64,000 nucleotides of DNA, taken from an uncultured Verrucomicrobiae bacterium (lineage in GTDB: Bacteria > Verrucomicrobiota > Verrucomicrobiia > Limisphaerales > UBA1096). The stretch lies in contig CALJHX010000020.1 of the NCBI GenBank assembly GCA_937770485.1, positions 1-64,000 on the forward strand, written 5' to 3'. The translations under genes and the position numbers were made by a program. Shown one piece after another: positions 24,873 through 34,420 of the stretch (position 1 is the first letter of the stretch; each line of letters starts with the position of its first letter). The notes beneath the pieces were generated by a model that worked only from the letters and a program-made list of their open reading frames with translations, was not told where the DNA came from and ran no database searches.

Positions 24873-26291
24873 TTACGCAAGCAGGGTCTTGAGTATTTGG
24901 GCTTCCTCGACTCCGGTGAGGCGGAAGTCGAGACCTTGAAACTTGAATGTGAATTTTTTGTGATTCACGCCCAGTAGATGCAGCATCGTGGCGTGAAAGT
25001 CGTGCACGGTGACGACATCCTCGACCGAGTGGTAGCCGAGGTCGTCGGTGTTGCCGTGGCTGATCCCACCCCTAATACCGCCACCAGCCAGCCAGAATGA
25101 AAAACCCTTCATATGGTGGTCCCGACCGGAACCCTGCGCCATCGGGGTGCGTCCGAACTCGCCGCCCCAGATCACCAGCGTGTCGTCGAGCATACCGCGA
25201 TCCTTCAGGTCGCGGATCAACGCCGCCGATGCCTTGTCAACATGCTTGGCGGTGGTGAGCACGCCGTTCTTCACGCCGCCGTGATGATCCCAGCCACGAT
25301 GATAAAGCTGGATGAACCGTGTGCCGCGCTCGGCCAAGCGCCGCGCCAGCATGCAGTTACTCGCAAACGAGCCGTCGCCCGGCTTGGCGCCGTACAGGTC
25401 GAACACATGCTGCGGCTCGCTCGACGTGTCGGTCAATTCCGGCACGCTCGTCTGCATGCGAAACGCCATTTCGTACTGGCTGATGCGAGTCGCGATCTCC
25501 GGGTCAGCGACGGTTTTGTTCCGCAGTCGGTTGATCGAGTTGACCGCGTCGATGACCGCGCCCTGCCCTTTTGCGTCCACGCCTTTCGGGTTGCTGATGT
25601 ACAGCACCGGGTCGCCGGTCGAGTGAAAATGCACCCCCTGAAATCGGCTCGGCAAAAAGCCGCTGTGCCATTGCCGCGAGGCGATCGGCTGATCCTGCGC
25701 GCCGCCCACGGAGGTCAGCACCACGAACCCCGGCAGGTCGCTGCCCTCGCTGCCCAGCCCGTACGTAACCCACGAACCCATGCTTGGCCGTCCGGAGACG
25801 AGCGCGCCGGTGTTCATGAAGGTGTGCGCCGGGTCGTGGTTGATCTGCTGCGTCGTCATCGAGCGGATGATGCAGATTTCATCCGCGATCCCGCCGATGT
25901 GCGGCAGTGCGCTGGATATCGACTGGCCGGATTGACCGAAGGTTTGAAACTCATGCTGCGGCCCGAGGCATTTCAATTCCTTATTGCCCTGAAGCTGGGC
26001 AATCGGCTGGCCGGCGGTGATCGACTTGGGCATCGGCTTGCCATCCATCTCGGCGAGCTTCGGCTTGTAGTCGAGCGTCTCAAGGTGTGACGGCCCGCCG
26101 GCCATGCAGAGGTGAATCACCCGCTTGGCCCTGGGCGCGAAGTGCAGCGGATCGATCACGCCAAGCGACGGGCCCTTAGCCAAGCCGCCGGCATCCAGCA
26201 TCGAGCCCAACGCGAGCGAGCCAACGCCCAGCGAGACGTTGCTCAAAAACGAGCGGCGATTCAGTCGGGTGACAAATTGTTCCGGATTCAT
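24873..26291 (-). CDS. DUF1501 family protein (Tat-exported)
   Basis: ATG 26291 starts a 472-residue protein with a twin-arginine signal (RLNRRSFLSNVSLGVGSLAL). The sulfatase/phosphatase-fold DUF1501 features follow: CMAGGPSHLETLDYKP, IRSMTTQQINHDPAHTFMNTG, YGLGSEGSDLPGFVVL, YHRGWDHHGG and GEFGRTPMAQGSGRDHH. DUF1501 proteins are periplasmic and nearly always encoded behind a DUF1549/DUF1553 cytochrome protein, as here (11 bases). The reaction is unknown. Confidence 0.92.
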   Translation of the reverse strand: MNPEQFVTRLNRRSFLSNVSLGVGSLALGSMLDAGGLAKGPSLGVIDPLHFAPRAKRVIHLCMAGGPSHLETLDYKPKLAEMDGKPMPKSITAGQPIAQLQGNKELKCLGPQHEFQTFGQSGQSISSALPHIGGIADEICIIRSMTTQQINHDPAHTFMNTGALVSGRPSMGSWVTYGLGSEGSDLPGFVVLTSVGGAQDQPIASRQWHSGFLPSRFQGVHFHSTGDPVLYISNPKGVDAKGQGAVIDAVNSINRLRNKTVADPEIATRISQYEMAFRMQTSVPELTDTSSEPQHVFDLYGAKPGDGSFASNCMLARRLAERGTRFIQLYHRGWDHHGGVKNGVLTTAKHVDKASAALIRDLKDRGMLDDTLVIWGGEFGRTPMAQGSGRDHHMKGFSFWLAGGGIRGGISHGNTDDLGYHSVEDVVTVHDFHATMLHLLGVNHKKFTFKFQGLDFRLTGVEEAQILKTLLA

Positions 26292-26302
26292 TTTGCGGGA
26301 AT

Positions 26303-28921
26303 TCAAAAACGGGATGTGGTTTCGTACAGGTTCAAAATCGCACGGGACACAGCCGCCCACGCGGCGACGCGCTCCGGCTTGAGCGCCATGGAGGGGGGCC
26401 ACTCGCCCGCGGTGGCGGCCGCCTTGGCCGCGTCAGCGTTCTCGTCGAAATGACCGGCGCGCTCCTTGACTAAGCGCAACAAAATATCGCGCTCGCCGGC
26501 GCTTGGCTCGCGGGACAAAGCACGCTCGAACGCCCACGCCAATCGCTCGCCGTCCGTGTCGCCGCCGTGCTGCAAAATGCGCTCGGCAAACACCCGCGAC
26601 GCCTCGACGTAAGTCGGGTCGTTGAGCAACACGAGCGCCTGCTGCGGGGTGTTCGAGCGGGTGCGCTCGGCAACGCAGCCCTCGCGGGTCGGCGCGTCGA
26701 AGGCCAGCATGCTCGGGTGCAAAAATGTGCGGCACCAAAACGTGTACAGCCCTCGCCGATACTGGCTGACGCCGCTGTCGGGCGCCCATTTGCGCTTGGG
26801 GAAGTTGAGGTGCTTCCAGTAACCCACCGGCTGGTACGGCTTGACGCTGGCCCCACCGATCGGCTTGGCCAGCAGCCCGCTCACAGCGAGGGCGTTGTCG
26901 CGCACCATCTCCGCGTCGAGCCGCCAGCGACCCTGCCGCGCGAGCCATTTGTTGAGCGGATCGGCGGCCAAAGTTTTCGCGGCAGCGATGGAGGACTGGC
27001 GATACGCGCCGCTGGTGACGAGCAGCTTCATCGTGCGCTTGATGTCCCAGCCGTGATCCATGAAATCGGCGGCCAACCAGTCGAGCAGCTCCGGGTGCGT
27101 GGGCGGTGTGCCCTGTGCTCCGAAATCATCCAGCGGCATAGCAAGCCCGCGCCCGAAGCACAACGCCCACAGCCGATTGACCATCACGCGGGCGGTGAGG
27201 GGGTTATCTTTTGAAACCACCCAGTCGGCCAAGTCGCTGCGCTTGGTACGGCTCTCGGTATCGGCAAACTTGAGGCGGGCAGGCACGGTCGGCTGCACCT
27301 CCGGCCCGGATTCGTCCTGCCAATTGCCGCGCGGTAATATGCGAACCGTGCGCGGCTTGCCCAGGCGCACCGAGACGAGCGAGGTCGGGAACGCCTTTTC
27401 CAGCCGCTTGATCCGCTCCTTGAGGTCGACGAGTTCCTTGCGGGTAGATGCGAGTTCAGGTGCGAAAGTTCGGTAGTGCGCGGCGAGTGTTTTTTTCTGC
27501 TCGGCGCTCCGCTTGGCCAACGGCACGGCTAGAATCTCGCCGATTTTTTTTGGTGGCGCAGCGGGATCGGCGATCGGCTTACCGGCGCTCACCGCCGGCA
27601 CAGTGCCGTTTGCATCTGCTTCGACGCTTGGCTCGGGCTCGATCCTCTCGGCCTGCGCCGATTCCCACCTGGCCAGGGCGTCATCAAGCGCGGGGGTCTG
27701 CGTGTTGAGCACCGCCTCCAGCACGGGGATTTGTTTCTTCAACTTATCCACATTGGACTGCTGCGCGGGAGTCGGCAGCGGGGTGTATTTCTGCGGGCCA
27801 ACCGGCGTCTCCTCGAGGTCGGAGAAGAATGCGCCGAGGCTGTAAAAATCCCGAGCCGTGAACGGATCGAACTTGTGATCGTGACACTCAGTGCAGCCAA
27901 GGGTGGTGGCCATCCAGACTCCCGAGACATTGCGCACGCGGTCGCCGAGGTAAATGGCGATGTATTCCTTGGGCTGCGAACCGCCCTCGCGCGTGGTCAT
28001 GTTCAGCCGGTTGTAGCCGGAGGCGATGAGCTGTCGCCGCGTCGAGCCGGGCAATTGATCGCCGGCGAGTTGCTCGCGCGTGAACTGGTCGAACGGCAGG
28101 TTGTCGTTGAAGGCATTGATGACGTACTCGCGGTAGAGCGGCTTGGTTTGTTTGTTGTCGGAGTGATAGCCCATCGTGTCGGCGTAGCGCACGAGGTCGA
28201 GCCAGTAAACCGCCATGCGCTCGCCGTAATGCGGACTGGCTAGCAGCTGGTCGACCAGTTTGCCAAAGGCGCGCGGCGACGAGTCGGCGACAAACGCCCG
28301 CACTTGCTCCCACGTCGGCGGCAGTCCGGTGAGGTCGAACGACAAGCGGCGGATCAGCGTGCGGCGGTCGGCCTCCCGCGAAGGCTCGTGGCCCTTTCCC
28401 TGCAGCCTCGCCAGCACAAACCGGTCGATGTCGTTGAGGACGAACGAGCCGTTTTTAACGCGAGGCGGAGTGGGACGTGAGACCGGTTTGTATGCCCAGT
28501 GTAAATCGTACTCCGCGCCGTCGGCGATCCAGCGCTGGAGCAGTGCTTTTTGGGCGGCATCGAGTTGCTTGCCCGAGTCGGGCGGCGGCATGAGATCGTC
28601 CTCGTCGTCGGTGGTGATGCGGGCGACCAGTTCGCTCTCGCTTGGCTTGCCGGGCACGACCGCTGAGACGCCGTCGAGATCGGCCAAGGCGCCGTCGCGG
28701 GTGTCGAGACGCAGATCGGCCTTGCGTTGCTTGGCGTCGGGGCCGTGGCAGGCAAAGCAGTTGTCACTGAGTAGCGGCTGGATGTCGCGCGCGAAGTCGA
28801 CGCCGCCCAAGTCCTTCCCCGCAAACAAGCCGCTCGGCCATGCGAAGAGAACCAAGGCAGCTGCACAAGACAGGCAGATATGCCGGGCAAAAGACATGCG
28901 AAAAAGCATTACCGGATTCAT
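26303..28921 (-). CDS. PSCyt1/DUF1549/DUF1553 cytochrome-domain protein
   Basis: With ATG 28921 the product has about 872 residues; ATG codons at 28909 and 28897 are alternatives and all give a signal peptide (AAALVLFAWPSGLFAG). The heme site CFACHGPDAK is at residues 55-60, followed by LRLDTRDGAL and LMPPPDSGK. DUF1549 follows at about 130-340 (FVLARLQGKGHEPS, RRLSFDLTGLPPTWE, ADTMGYHSDN). There is a middle linker with a coiled coil. DUF1553 comes at the end (VNRLWALCFGRGLAMPLDDFG, RRGLYTFWCRTFLHPSMLAFDAP). Together with the DUF1501 partner it forms the standard planctomycete-verrucomicrobial exported pair, thought to be involved in oxidation of complex sugars. Confidence 0.92.
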   Translation of the reverse strand: MNPVMLFRMSFARHICLSCAAALVLFAWPSGLFAGKDLGGVDFARDIQPLLSDNCFACHGPDAKQRKADLRLDTRDGALADLDGVSAVVPGKPSESELVARITTDDEDDLMPPPDSGKQLDAAQKALLQRWIADGAEYDLHWAYKPVSRPTPPRVKNGSFVLNDIDRFVLARLQGKGHEPSREADRRTLIRRLSFDLTGLPPTWEQVRAFVADSSPRAFGKLVDQLLASPHYGERMAVYWLDLVRYADTMGYHSDNKQTKPLYREYVINAFNDNLPFDQFTREQLAGDQLPGSTRRQLIASGYNRLNMTTREGGSQPKEYIAIYLGDRVRNVSGVWMATTLGCTECHDHKFDPFTARDFYSLGAFFSDLEETPVGPQKYTPLPTPAQQSNVDKLKKQIPVLEAVLNTQTPALDDALARWESAQAERIEPEPSVEADANGTVPAVSAGKPIADPAAPPKKIGEILAVPLAKRSAEQKKTLAAHYRTFAPELASTRKELVDLKERIKRLEKAFPTSLVSVRLGKPRTVRILPRGNWQDESGPEVQPTVPARLKFADTESRTKRSDLADWVVSKDNPLTARVMVNRLWALCFGRGLAMPLDDFGAQGTPPTHPELLDWLAADFMDHGWDIKRTMKLLVTSGAYRQSSIAAAKTLAADPLNKWLARQGRWRLDAEMVRDNALAVSGLLAKPIGGASVKPYQPVGYWKHLNFPKRKWAPDSGVSQYRRGLYTFWCRTFLHPSMLAFDAPTREGCVAERTRSNTPQQALVLLNDPTYVEASRVFAERILQHGGDTDGERLAWAFERALSREPSAGERDILLRLVKERAGHFDENADAAKAAATAGEWPPSMALKPERVAAWAAVSRAILNLYETTSRF

Positions 28922-28998
28922 TGTCAAAACGTGGACGGAAAAGCTACCCGAACCGTTCAACCGAGCCAACCCAAAACCAAGCGATTGGCCAATCTCGG

Positions 28999-29847
28999 CT
29001 AGTGCAGCTTGGAAAGGCGATCAAGGACGCTGTGCTGGCGGTAGTTTAGATTGCTGAACGGCACGCCGTCGATCTCGATGCGGAACTTGGCTGGCAGCTC
29101 ACCGGTCAGCGGCTTGAAGGTTTGTTTCTCCACGTACGGAATACGGTAGATGGTGTAGAGCATACAGGCCAAACGCGCATACATTTTGTCGTTGGCGTTG
29201 ATGACGACCCACGGGCTGGCATCCGATGCCGTGCGCTCAAGCATCTGAGTCTTGTACTTGGTGAACGACTCCCACTTGACCCGGGCCTTCTCATCGTTCT
29301 TCGTGTATTTCCAATACTTAAGCGGATGAATGATGCGCTCCTTGAAGCGGAACAACTGCGTGTCGCGATCCACCGACAGGTACAGCTTGATGAGGATCAG
29401 TCCGTCAGCGATGAGTTGCTCCTCCCACGGAACGACTCGCTTCATAAAGTTGCGGTACTGCCGCTCGGTGCAGTAGCCCATGGTCGGCTCGATGAGTGCG
29501 CGGTTGTACCAGGAGCGGTCGAAGAACACGATCTCACCCTTCTTGGGCATCTGTTTTTCATAGCGACGAAACCAGTTGCGTGACTCGTTTTTGGTCGGCA
29601 CACCCAGTTCGACTACTCGTAGGTATTTGGGCATGAGATACTCGACAAAACGCTTAATCGCGCCACCTTTGCCCGCCGCATCACGGCCCTCGACGGCGAT
29701 TGCGACGCGCTTTTTGTTGTCTATCGCCCAGACTTGGAGATTGAGCAACTGCGCCTGCAATCGGCGCTTCTCTGCGTCGTACACGGCCCGGTCCAGATTC
29801 TTGTAAGCCGCGTAAAACTTTTTTTTGACGTAGTTCGCCCTGTCCAT
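28999..29847 (-). CDS. ppk2: Polyphosphate kinase 2 family protein
   Basis: The 282-residue product carries the Walker A motif VEGRDAAGKGGAI, the lid region ESRNWFRRYEKQMPKKGEI, the Walker B VFFDRSWYNRA and RFKERIIHPLKYWK. It is a single PPK2 domain, of the class that makes NTP from NDP using polyphosphate. ATG 29847 is preferred over the TTG at 29892, which would overlap the upstream symporter gene by 40 bases. Confidence 0.92.
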   Translation of the reverse strand: MDRANYVKKKFYAAYKNLDRAVYDAEKRRLQAQLLNLQVWAIDNKKRVAIAVEGRDAAGKGGAIKRFVEYLMPKYLRVVELGVPTKNESRNWFRRYEKQMPKKGEIVFFDRSWYNRALIEPTMGYCTERQYRNFMKRVVPWEEQLIADGLILIKLYLSVDRDTQLFRFKERIIHPLKYWKYTKNDEKARVKWESFTKYKTQMLERTASDASPWVVINANDKMYARLACMLYTIYRIPYVEKQTFKPLTGELPAKFRIEIDGVPFSNLNYRQHSVLDRLSKLH

Positions 29848-29852
29848 GGCAG

Positions 29853-31664
29853 TCAATCCGTCTTGAGGGACCGATAAAAACTCTTCTCCCAAACCAGGCC
29901 GGTCAGCGACTTGGTCTCCGGCCGGGTGAAGAACGACACCACAACGCCCACCACAGCGCAGATCGTCAGACCGTAACAGGCCCGCATGAACTTGTACTGC
30001 TTCACCCCGGCGAAAAGCCCGTCGCCGGCCTCGCCCATGGGCACGCCGTGAGCGAACGGCGTGATCACCTCCGGAACAAAGAATGAAAAGGCGATGGCAA
30101 AAAGGCCCACCACCAAAGTGGCTAAGGCCGCCGGCGCGGTGAAGCGTTTCCAGAACACGCTGAAGATAAACGTGACCACCAGTGGTGGCGTCACCGCTGC
30201 CGTGAACGCCCCGTGTGCGTCGTAGATAGAGTCAAAATTCATGAACACCGGCACGAGGATAATGCCCACCACCGTCGCGCCGATCGCCGTCAAACGGGCC
30301 ACCGTGAGCGCCTGGCGGTCGGTCATGTCTTTTTTTATGTACAACTTGTGCACATCGTTCACCCACACGGCGGAGATCGCGGTGATGAGCGTGTCTACCG
30401 TGGACATCAGCGCGGCAATCATCGCCGCCAAGATCAGCCCGAAGATTCCCGGCTGGCTGATGAGTTGCGTGGCGGCGTAAAACGACTCGTCGGCCGGCAT
30501 ACTGGCAGGCAGATCTCCGTGATTGGCCAAGGCCTTCGCCAGCCAGCCCGCGCCGCCGACCACGCAGGCCGCCAGCGGCATCAGTACAACCAAGTGCGTC
30601 ACGACCGCTTTTTTGCAGTCCTTGAACGACCGCGCCGACATATAACGCATGATCGTCCCCTGGTGCAGAAAGCCGAACATGATCGAGTTGGCTAGGCCAT
30701 CCTGCCAGAAAATACCGACGCTCGGGAAACCTGGGTCGCTGTTGAAATTATGAAACACCTTCCGCGAATCACCAGGCAGATTATCCCAAAACACATCAAA
30801 CCCGCCGAGGTACGCAAAGCCCAAACCCAAAATCAGCCCTCCGGTGACGAGCAGCATTACCCCTTGGAAAAGGTCGGTCATGATCACGCTCGTCTGCCCG
30901 CCGCTCGACACATAAGACATCGACACCAGTGCCACGATCACCGCACCGACGAAAATATCCCACCCGAGCAAATGGTGCAGCACCTTGCCCATCGTGTACA
31001 GGTTCACGCCGACGTAGCCGATCATGTACACCATCAGGCACACCGTCGCCCAAAATCGGACTTTCGAGTTAAAGCGCTTCCCAAAATACTCGGGGATCGA
31101 CGTGACGCGGGAGAAATACAAAATCGGCAGCCAGCAAAACAGCAGCAGCGGAAAATAAAACCAGTCGTTGCTGTACGTCTGCGTGCTCGATAGCCCGTAC
31201 TCGTAACCCTTGCTTGAGTATTTCAGGAAACTATAGGAGCCAATCGTCGTGGCGATCATGCTGAACGCGATCAGCCACCAGGCAAACTTCCGGCCGCCAA
31301 AGAAAAAATCCTCAGTCGATTTCATCTTACGCCCGAAGTACGCACCCATGACGACAATGATCGCGAAGTAACCGATCATGATCGCGTAGTCGACCGGAGC
31401 ACCGCGATAGCTCTGCTCGGGATCGACCGCCGCCTCGCTCGCCGGCGTGGGGCGGTATGCGGCCGGCTCAGCGGCGGGCATGCCGGGCGCCTTGTATTGG
31501 AGGAACGCCTGCAGGATGAAATAAAAACTGAACACCCCCAGCACAAGACACAGGTTGCGCCGGCCCTTCCCGCTCAGGCCAAGGCTGCCCTGCCGCCACG
31601 CCAGCACGAGGCCAAACACAAAAACCGCGCCGCCGCAGACGAAGTTGTAAATGAACGGATCCAT
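29853..31664 (-). CDS. Sodium/solute symporter (SSS family)
   Basis: The 603-residue membrane protein has about 14-15 spans. The core begins near residue 95 (YAIMIGYFAIIVVMGAYFGR) with the family signature region TEDFFFGGRKFAWW, IGSYSFLKYSSKGYEYG and the sodium-site stretch IAALMSTVDTLITAISAVWVND. The first two hydrophobic segments and a Pro/Ala-rich loop precede the normal SSS core, an extra part sometimes seen in PVC members. It imports a sugar or other organic solute with Na+. The PPK2 gene starts five bases after its stop. Confidence 0.9.
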   Translation of the reverse strand: MDPFIYNFVCGGAVFVFGLVLAWRQGSLGLSGKGRRNLCLVLGVFSFYFILQAFLQYKAPGMPAAEPAAYRPTPASEAAVDPEQSYRGAPVDYAIMIGYFAIIVVMGAYFGRKMKSTEDFFFGGRKFAWWLIAFSMIATTIGSYSFLKYSSKGYEYGLSSTQTYSNDWFYFPLLLFCWLPILYFSRVTSIPEYFGKRFNSKVRFWATVCLMVYMIGYVGVNLYTMGKVLHHLLGWDIFVGAVIVALVSMSYVSSGGQTSVIMTDLFQGVMLLVTGGLILGLGFAYLGGFDVFWDNLPGDSRKVFHNFNSDPGFPSVGIFWQDGLANSIMFGFLHQGTIMRYMSARSFKDCKKAVVTHLVVLMPLAACVVGGAGWLAKALANHGDLPASMPADESFYAATQLISQPGIFGLILAAMIAALMSTVDTLITAISAVWVNDVHKLYIKKDMTDRQALTVARLTAIGATVVGIILVPVFMNFDSIYDAHGAFTAAVTPPLVVTFIFSVFWKRFTAPAALATLVVGLFAIAFSFFVPEVITPFAHGVPMGEAGDGLFAGVKQYKFMRACYGLTICAVVGVVVSFFTRPETKSLTGLVWEKSFYRSLKTD

Positions 31665-31694
31665 GCGCTTGGTTTGTGGAGTCGTTTCTCCCAG

Positions 31695-32003
31695 CTATTC
31701 CAAGTCCCCAAAATCATACACGACCACCCGGTCGCAGACTTGCTTGAACACCTTCTCCACGAACTCCACATGCTGCGGATGATCCTGATACGCGTCCTGC
31801 ACGATCTTGTTCTTGAACGTGATATTCAACGCGACCTGATAACTTTGATCCACCACCGGCCGGTCACTCGGAGCGCATCGGCCCACGTGCATCGAGATCA
31901 CGCCGGGGATGTTCGGTAAATAATGGTTCAAACCGTCGATCAATTGCTTCCCGGCATCCTCCACGTCCGGCTTGGTCCAGAAAATAACTATGTGCGAAAA
32001 CAT
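31695..32003 (-). CDS. Dabb-domain (stress-responsive alpha/beta barrel) protein
   Basis: ATG 32003 gives 102 residues: MFSHIVIFWTKPDVEDAGKQ, IPGVISMHVGRCAP, DQSYQVALNITFKN, AYQDHPQHVEFVEKVFKQ. This is the ferredoxin-like dimeric Dabb pattern (FSHIVxF...YQxHPxHxxFV). It is a small cytoplasmic protein with no known reaction. The frame continues upstream but only the stretch from 32003 fits the family. Confidence 0.85.
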   Translation of the reverse strand: MFSHIVIFWTKPDVEDAGKQLIDGLNHYLPNIPGVISMHVGRCAPSDRPVVDQSYQVALNITFKNKIVQDAYQDHPQHVEFVEKVFKQVCDRVVVYDFGDLE

Positions 32004-32702
32004 CGCCGCCAGTGAATCCGATGCCCCAAGTGAAAGCAAATCCCATTTGCCGTGCAACCCCAGTTTTGGCTTTTGCGGCTGATTACCGCAGCTTGGAGCT
32101 TTGCCGCCAAGCCGACGAACATGACCTATGGCTCGATACGATGTCCGAAGGTTATGAGTTTCCAAGTCCGTTTGCTGATCGACTTGGTCCAGGAATGGTG
32201 GCGAATAGTACCGCTACTTCATTATCAATCACCGCAACCGTGCCGTAGCGACAGCCGTTCTTATAATTCGAAACGGGATCATCAGCGTGTACAACATATC
32301 CACTATCCCAAATCTGCGAGGTCGAGACGTTGGTCGTTTTGCCACAGATGAACCGCTACGTTTAGCCCGTGAAGAAGAATAAAGAACCGCCATCCTTCAA
32401 TCGTTGGATATGTGGGAGCCTGTTTACCAGTGACTTGGGTTCAAGCCCCATGGAGAATTCCCTTTCTGGGCGCGAATACCCTGCTCCTGACAAGTCGCAC
32501 TAGGCCAAGCGAGTCCCAAGGGCGTTGCCAACGCCTACCGGAGCCGCCTTTCAGGTGGTAATTACGGCGCTGACCCAAGCCAAGCGCTTGGCCAAGCAAC
32601 TCAACGAGCTACTGCCGGAAAGTTGATTGCATCGGGGGTGGGATTGAGCTTACTGTCCCGGCCGTTTCACACGAAACTCTTGACTGGAAACACCGTTGAA
32701 TC
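32004..32702. other. 700-base stretch without a recognisable gene
   Basis: Short open frames exist (for example 32012-32248 and 32052-32351, + strand) but their products match no pattern I know and codon use is not gene-like. It contains a small hairpin (gggcgttgccaacgccc region near 32518) and one palindrome core, CTTGGCCAAG, at 32587-32596 preceded by ccaagcg. It probably holds decayed sequence plus the promoter of the downstream isomerase gene. Confidence 0.5.
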
Positions 32703-33749
32703 ATGGCAAAACCGATTTATCACAGCAGCATCGAGGGGGCTCAGCATGGCGGCAAGGGGCTCGAGGGCTTCCTCGCTTTCGCCAAGGAGGCTGGAGCCGC
32801 CGGCGCACAGCCCAGCCATTACATGTTCGAGGATGGCGACACCGGCGAGGCTTTCAAAAAGCCGAAGGACATCCGCGACACCTTTGAGAAACACGGCCTC
32901 AAACTCGACGGCGTGAGCGGGCACTGCGCATTCTGGGTGCATACCAGCTCGTGGACCGGCACCAAGAGCGGCCACCCGTTCATCCACGGACCGAACCAGG
33001 ACAAAAGCCCCGAGGAACTCGAGCAATGGTACGAGGCATACATCCTGCGCCTGATGGATTTGTGCGCCGAGTTGGGATTGAAGATCCTGCCGATGTTCTG
33101 GGGCGTCTCCCACGGCTGGGAATTGGCCACCGGCTATCCGTGGGGCTTCTGGGCCGGGCCGGGCTTCGACCTCGTCAAGGCCGGCGAGGAACGTTTCGTT
33201 GAAAAGACGGCCAAGATTCGCGCACACGCCAACAGTCTCGACATCCGTCTCGCGCACGAAATCCACCCCGGCACCGCCGCGATGTGCGCGGAGGAGTTCG
33301 GCCGGCTCGTCGAGATTTGCGACGGCGACAAATGCCTCGGCGTCAACGCCGACCCGTCGCACTGCTGGGAAGGCGAAGATTGGGAAACGCGCTTCACCCA
33401 CCCCGCCGTGCGCGATCGTGTATACGCTTGCCACGTCAAAAACTTCGTCGTCCGCCCCGGCGTACCGTTGCGGCGCATGGACGGCAACTGGCACAACCGC
33501 GCGATGCAGTTCACCGACCTCGGCAGCGGCGACTTGAACATGATCCGCTACGTCGAGATGCTCATCAACATCGGCTACCCCGCGAGATACAACAAGATCA
33601 TGGGCACCGAGACCGCCCCGCTCATCGCCGAAACCGAGAGCCCCTACCGCGATGCGGACGCCACCGCCATCGAAGGCATCCAATACGTCCGCGACCAGCT
33701 CTGCTTCCCCGTCGCCGAAGGCTCCTTCGAAGACGACATGGGGGCGTAA
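32703..33749 (+). CDS. Sugar phosphate isomerase/epimerase-like TIM-barrel protein
   Basis: The 348-residue product belongs to the xylose-isomerase-like barrel group: LDGVSGHCAFWVHTSSW, LGLKILPMFWGVSHGWELATG, RLAHEIHPGTAAMCAEEF (metal-binding Glu and His), LGVNADPSHCWEGED (Asp-x-Ser-His) and VYACHVKNFVV. The substrate is unknown; such proteins often work in inositol or unusual sugar pathways. It is followed by a strong terminator. Confidence 0.88.
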   Translation: MAKPIYHSSIEGAQHGGKGLEGFLAFAKEAGAAGAQPSHYMFEDGDTGEAFKKPKDIRDTFEKHGLKLDGVSGHCAFWVHTSSWTGTKSGHPFIHGPNQDKSPEELEQWYEAYILRLMDLCAELGLKILPMFWGVSHGWELATGYPWGFWAGPGFDLVKAGEERFVEKTAKIRAHANSLDIRLAHEIHPGTAAMCAEEFGRLVEICDGDKCLGVNADPSHCWEGEDWETRFTHPAVRDRVYACHVKNFVVRPGVPLRRMDGNWHNRAMQFTDLGSGDLNMIRYVEMLINIGYPARYNKIMGTETAPLIAETESPYRDADATAIEGIQYVRDQLCFPVAEGSFEDDMGA

Positions 33750-33771
33750 TAAATCCGATAGTTTCAAAAGC

Positions 33772-33804
33772 AAAAAGGCCCGGCAATTGCCGGGCCTTTT
33801 TTGT
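33772..33804. terminator. Bidirectional rho-independent terminator
   Basis: Perfect stem aaaggcccggcaa / ttgccgggccttt with A run before and T run after, between the convergent isomerase and SIS-domain genes. Confidence 0.92.
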
Positions 33805-33820
33805 CGAAACTAGAAATGCC

Positions 33821-34420
33821 TTAGCTTCTCAACTCCTCGACCTCCATGAAGGCGTAGCAGAGCATGTGGGCGATGCCCATTTGGCAGTCCTCGGCTCGGC
33901 CGTAGTGGGTGTCGTCGATCACGATCGTTTCGCTGGCCAAGTCGGCCAGCTTGCCTCGCTTGCCGCCAACGAGCGCGATGGTGTGCAGGCCTTTGTCGTT
34001 GGCCCACTCGAAGGCCTTCACCAAGTTCGGCGAACTGCCGCTTACGCTCATCGTCAGCACGATGTCCCCGGCTTGGCCGTAGTTTTCGAGTTGGCGCAGG
34101 TAAATATCCTCATAAGAGTAGTCGTTGCCGATGGCGGTCATCCAGCTCACGTTGTCGTTCAGAGACAAAACCTTGAACCGTTTGCCCAGCGCATCGGACG
34201 AGCCTTTGCCCAAGTCGGTGGCGAAGTGCGATGCGTTGGACGCACTGCCGCCGTTGCCAAACACGAAAATCTGCCGACCCTCGGCGTGGGCTTCCTTGAA
34301 TTTGAGGATGATCGACTCGACCTGCTCGACCGGGATGGAGTCGAGCGCGGCTTTTTCGGCTTCGATGTAATTGACTATCCATTCCCGCATGGGCGGAACG
34401 TCGCAGAACCCACTAGACAT
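33821..34420 (-). CDS. SIS-domain phosphosugar isomerase (GmhA-like)
   Basis: The 199-residue product shows IFVFGNGGSASNASHFATDLGKG, the sedoheptulose-7-phosphate isomerase type phosphosugar loop, with LSLNDNVSWMTAIGNDYSYE, MSVSGSSPNLVKAFEWA and DDTHYGRAEDCQMGIAHML. Members make D-glycero-D-manno-heptose 7-phosphate for the lipopolysaccharide core. ATG 34420 overlaps the stop of the ROK kinase; ATG 34390 is an alternative. The kinase-isomerase pair suggests a shared sugar-phosphate pathway. Confidence 0.88.
   Translation of the reverse strand: MSSGFCDVPPMREWIVNYIEAEKAALDSIPVEQVESIILKFKEAHAEGRQIFVFGNGGSASNASHFATDLGKGSSDALGKRFKVLSLNDNVSWMTAIGNDYSYEDIYLRQLENYGQAGDIVLTMSVSGSSPNLVKAFEWANDKGLHTIALVGGKRGKLADLASETIVIDDTHYGRAEDCQMGIAHMLCYAFMEVEELRS

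Noticed and set aside
32420-32460. tRNA T-arm-like sequence (tgggttcaagcccca)
   Set aside because: No matching acceptor, D or anticodon stems can be drawn around it.
32667-33773. Open frame of 368 codons on the minus strand
   Set aside because: Antisense shadow of the isomerase/epimerase gene, which has metal-binding motifs in its frame.
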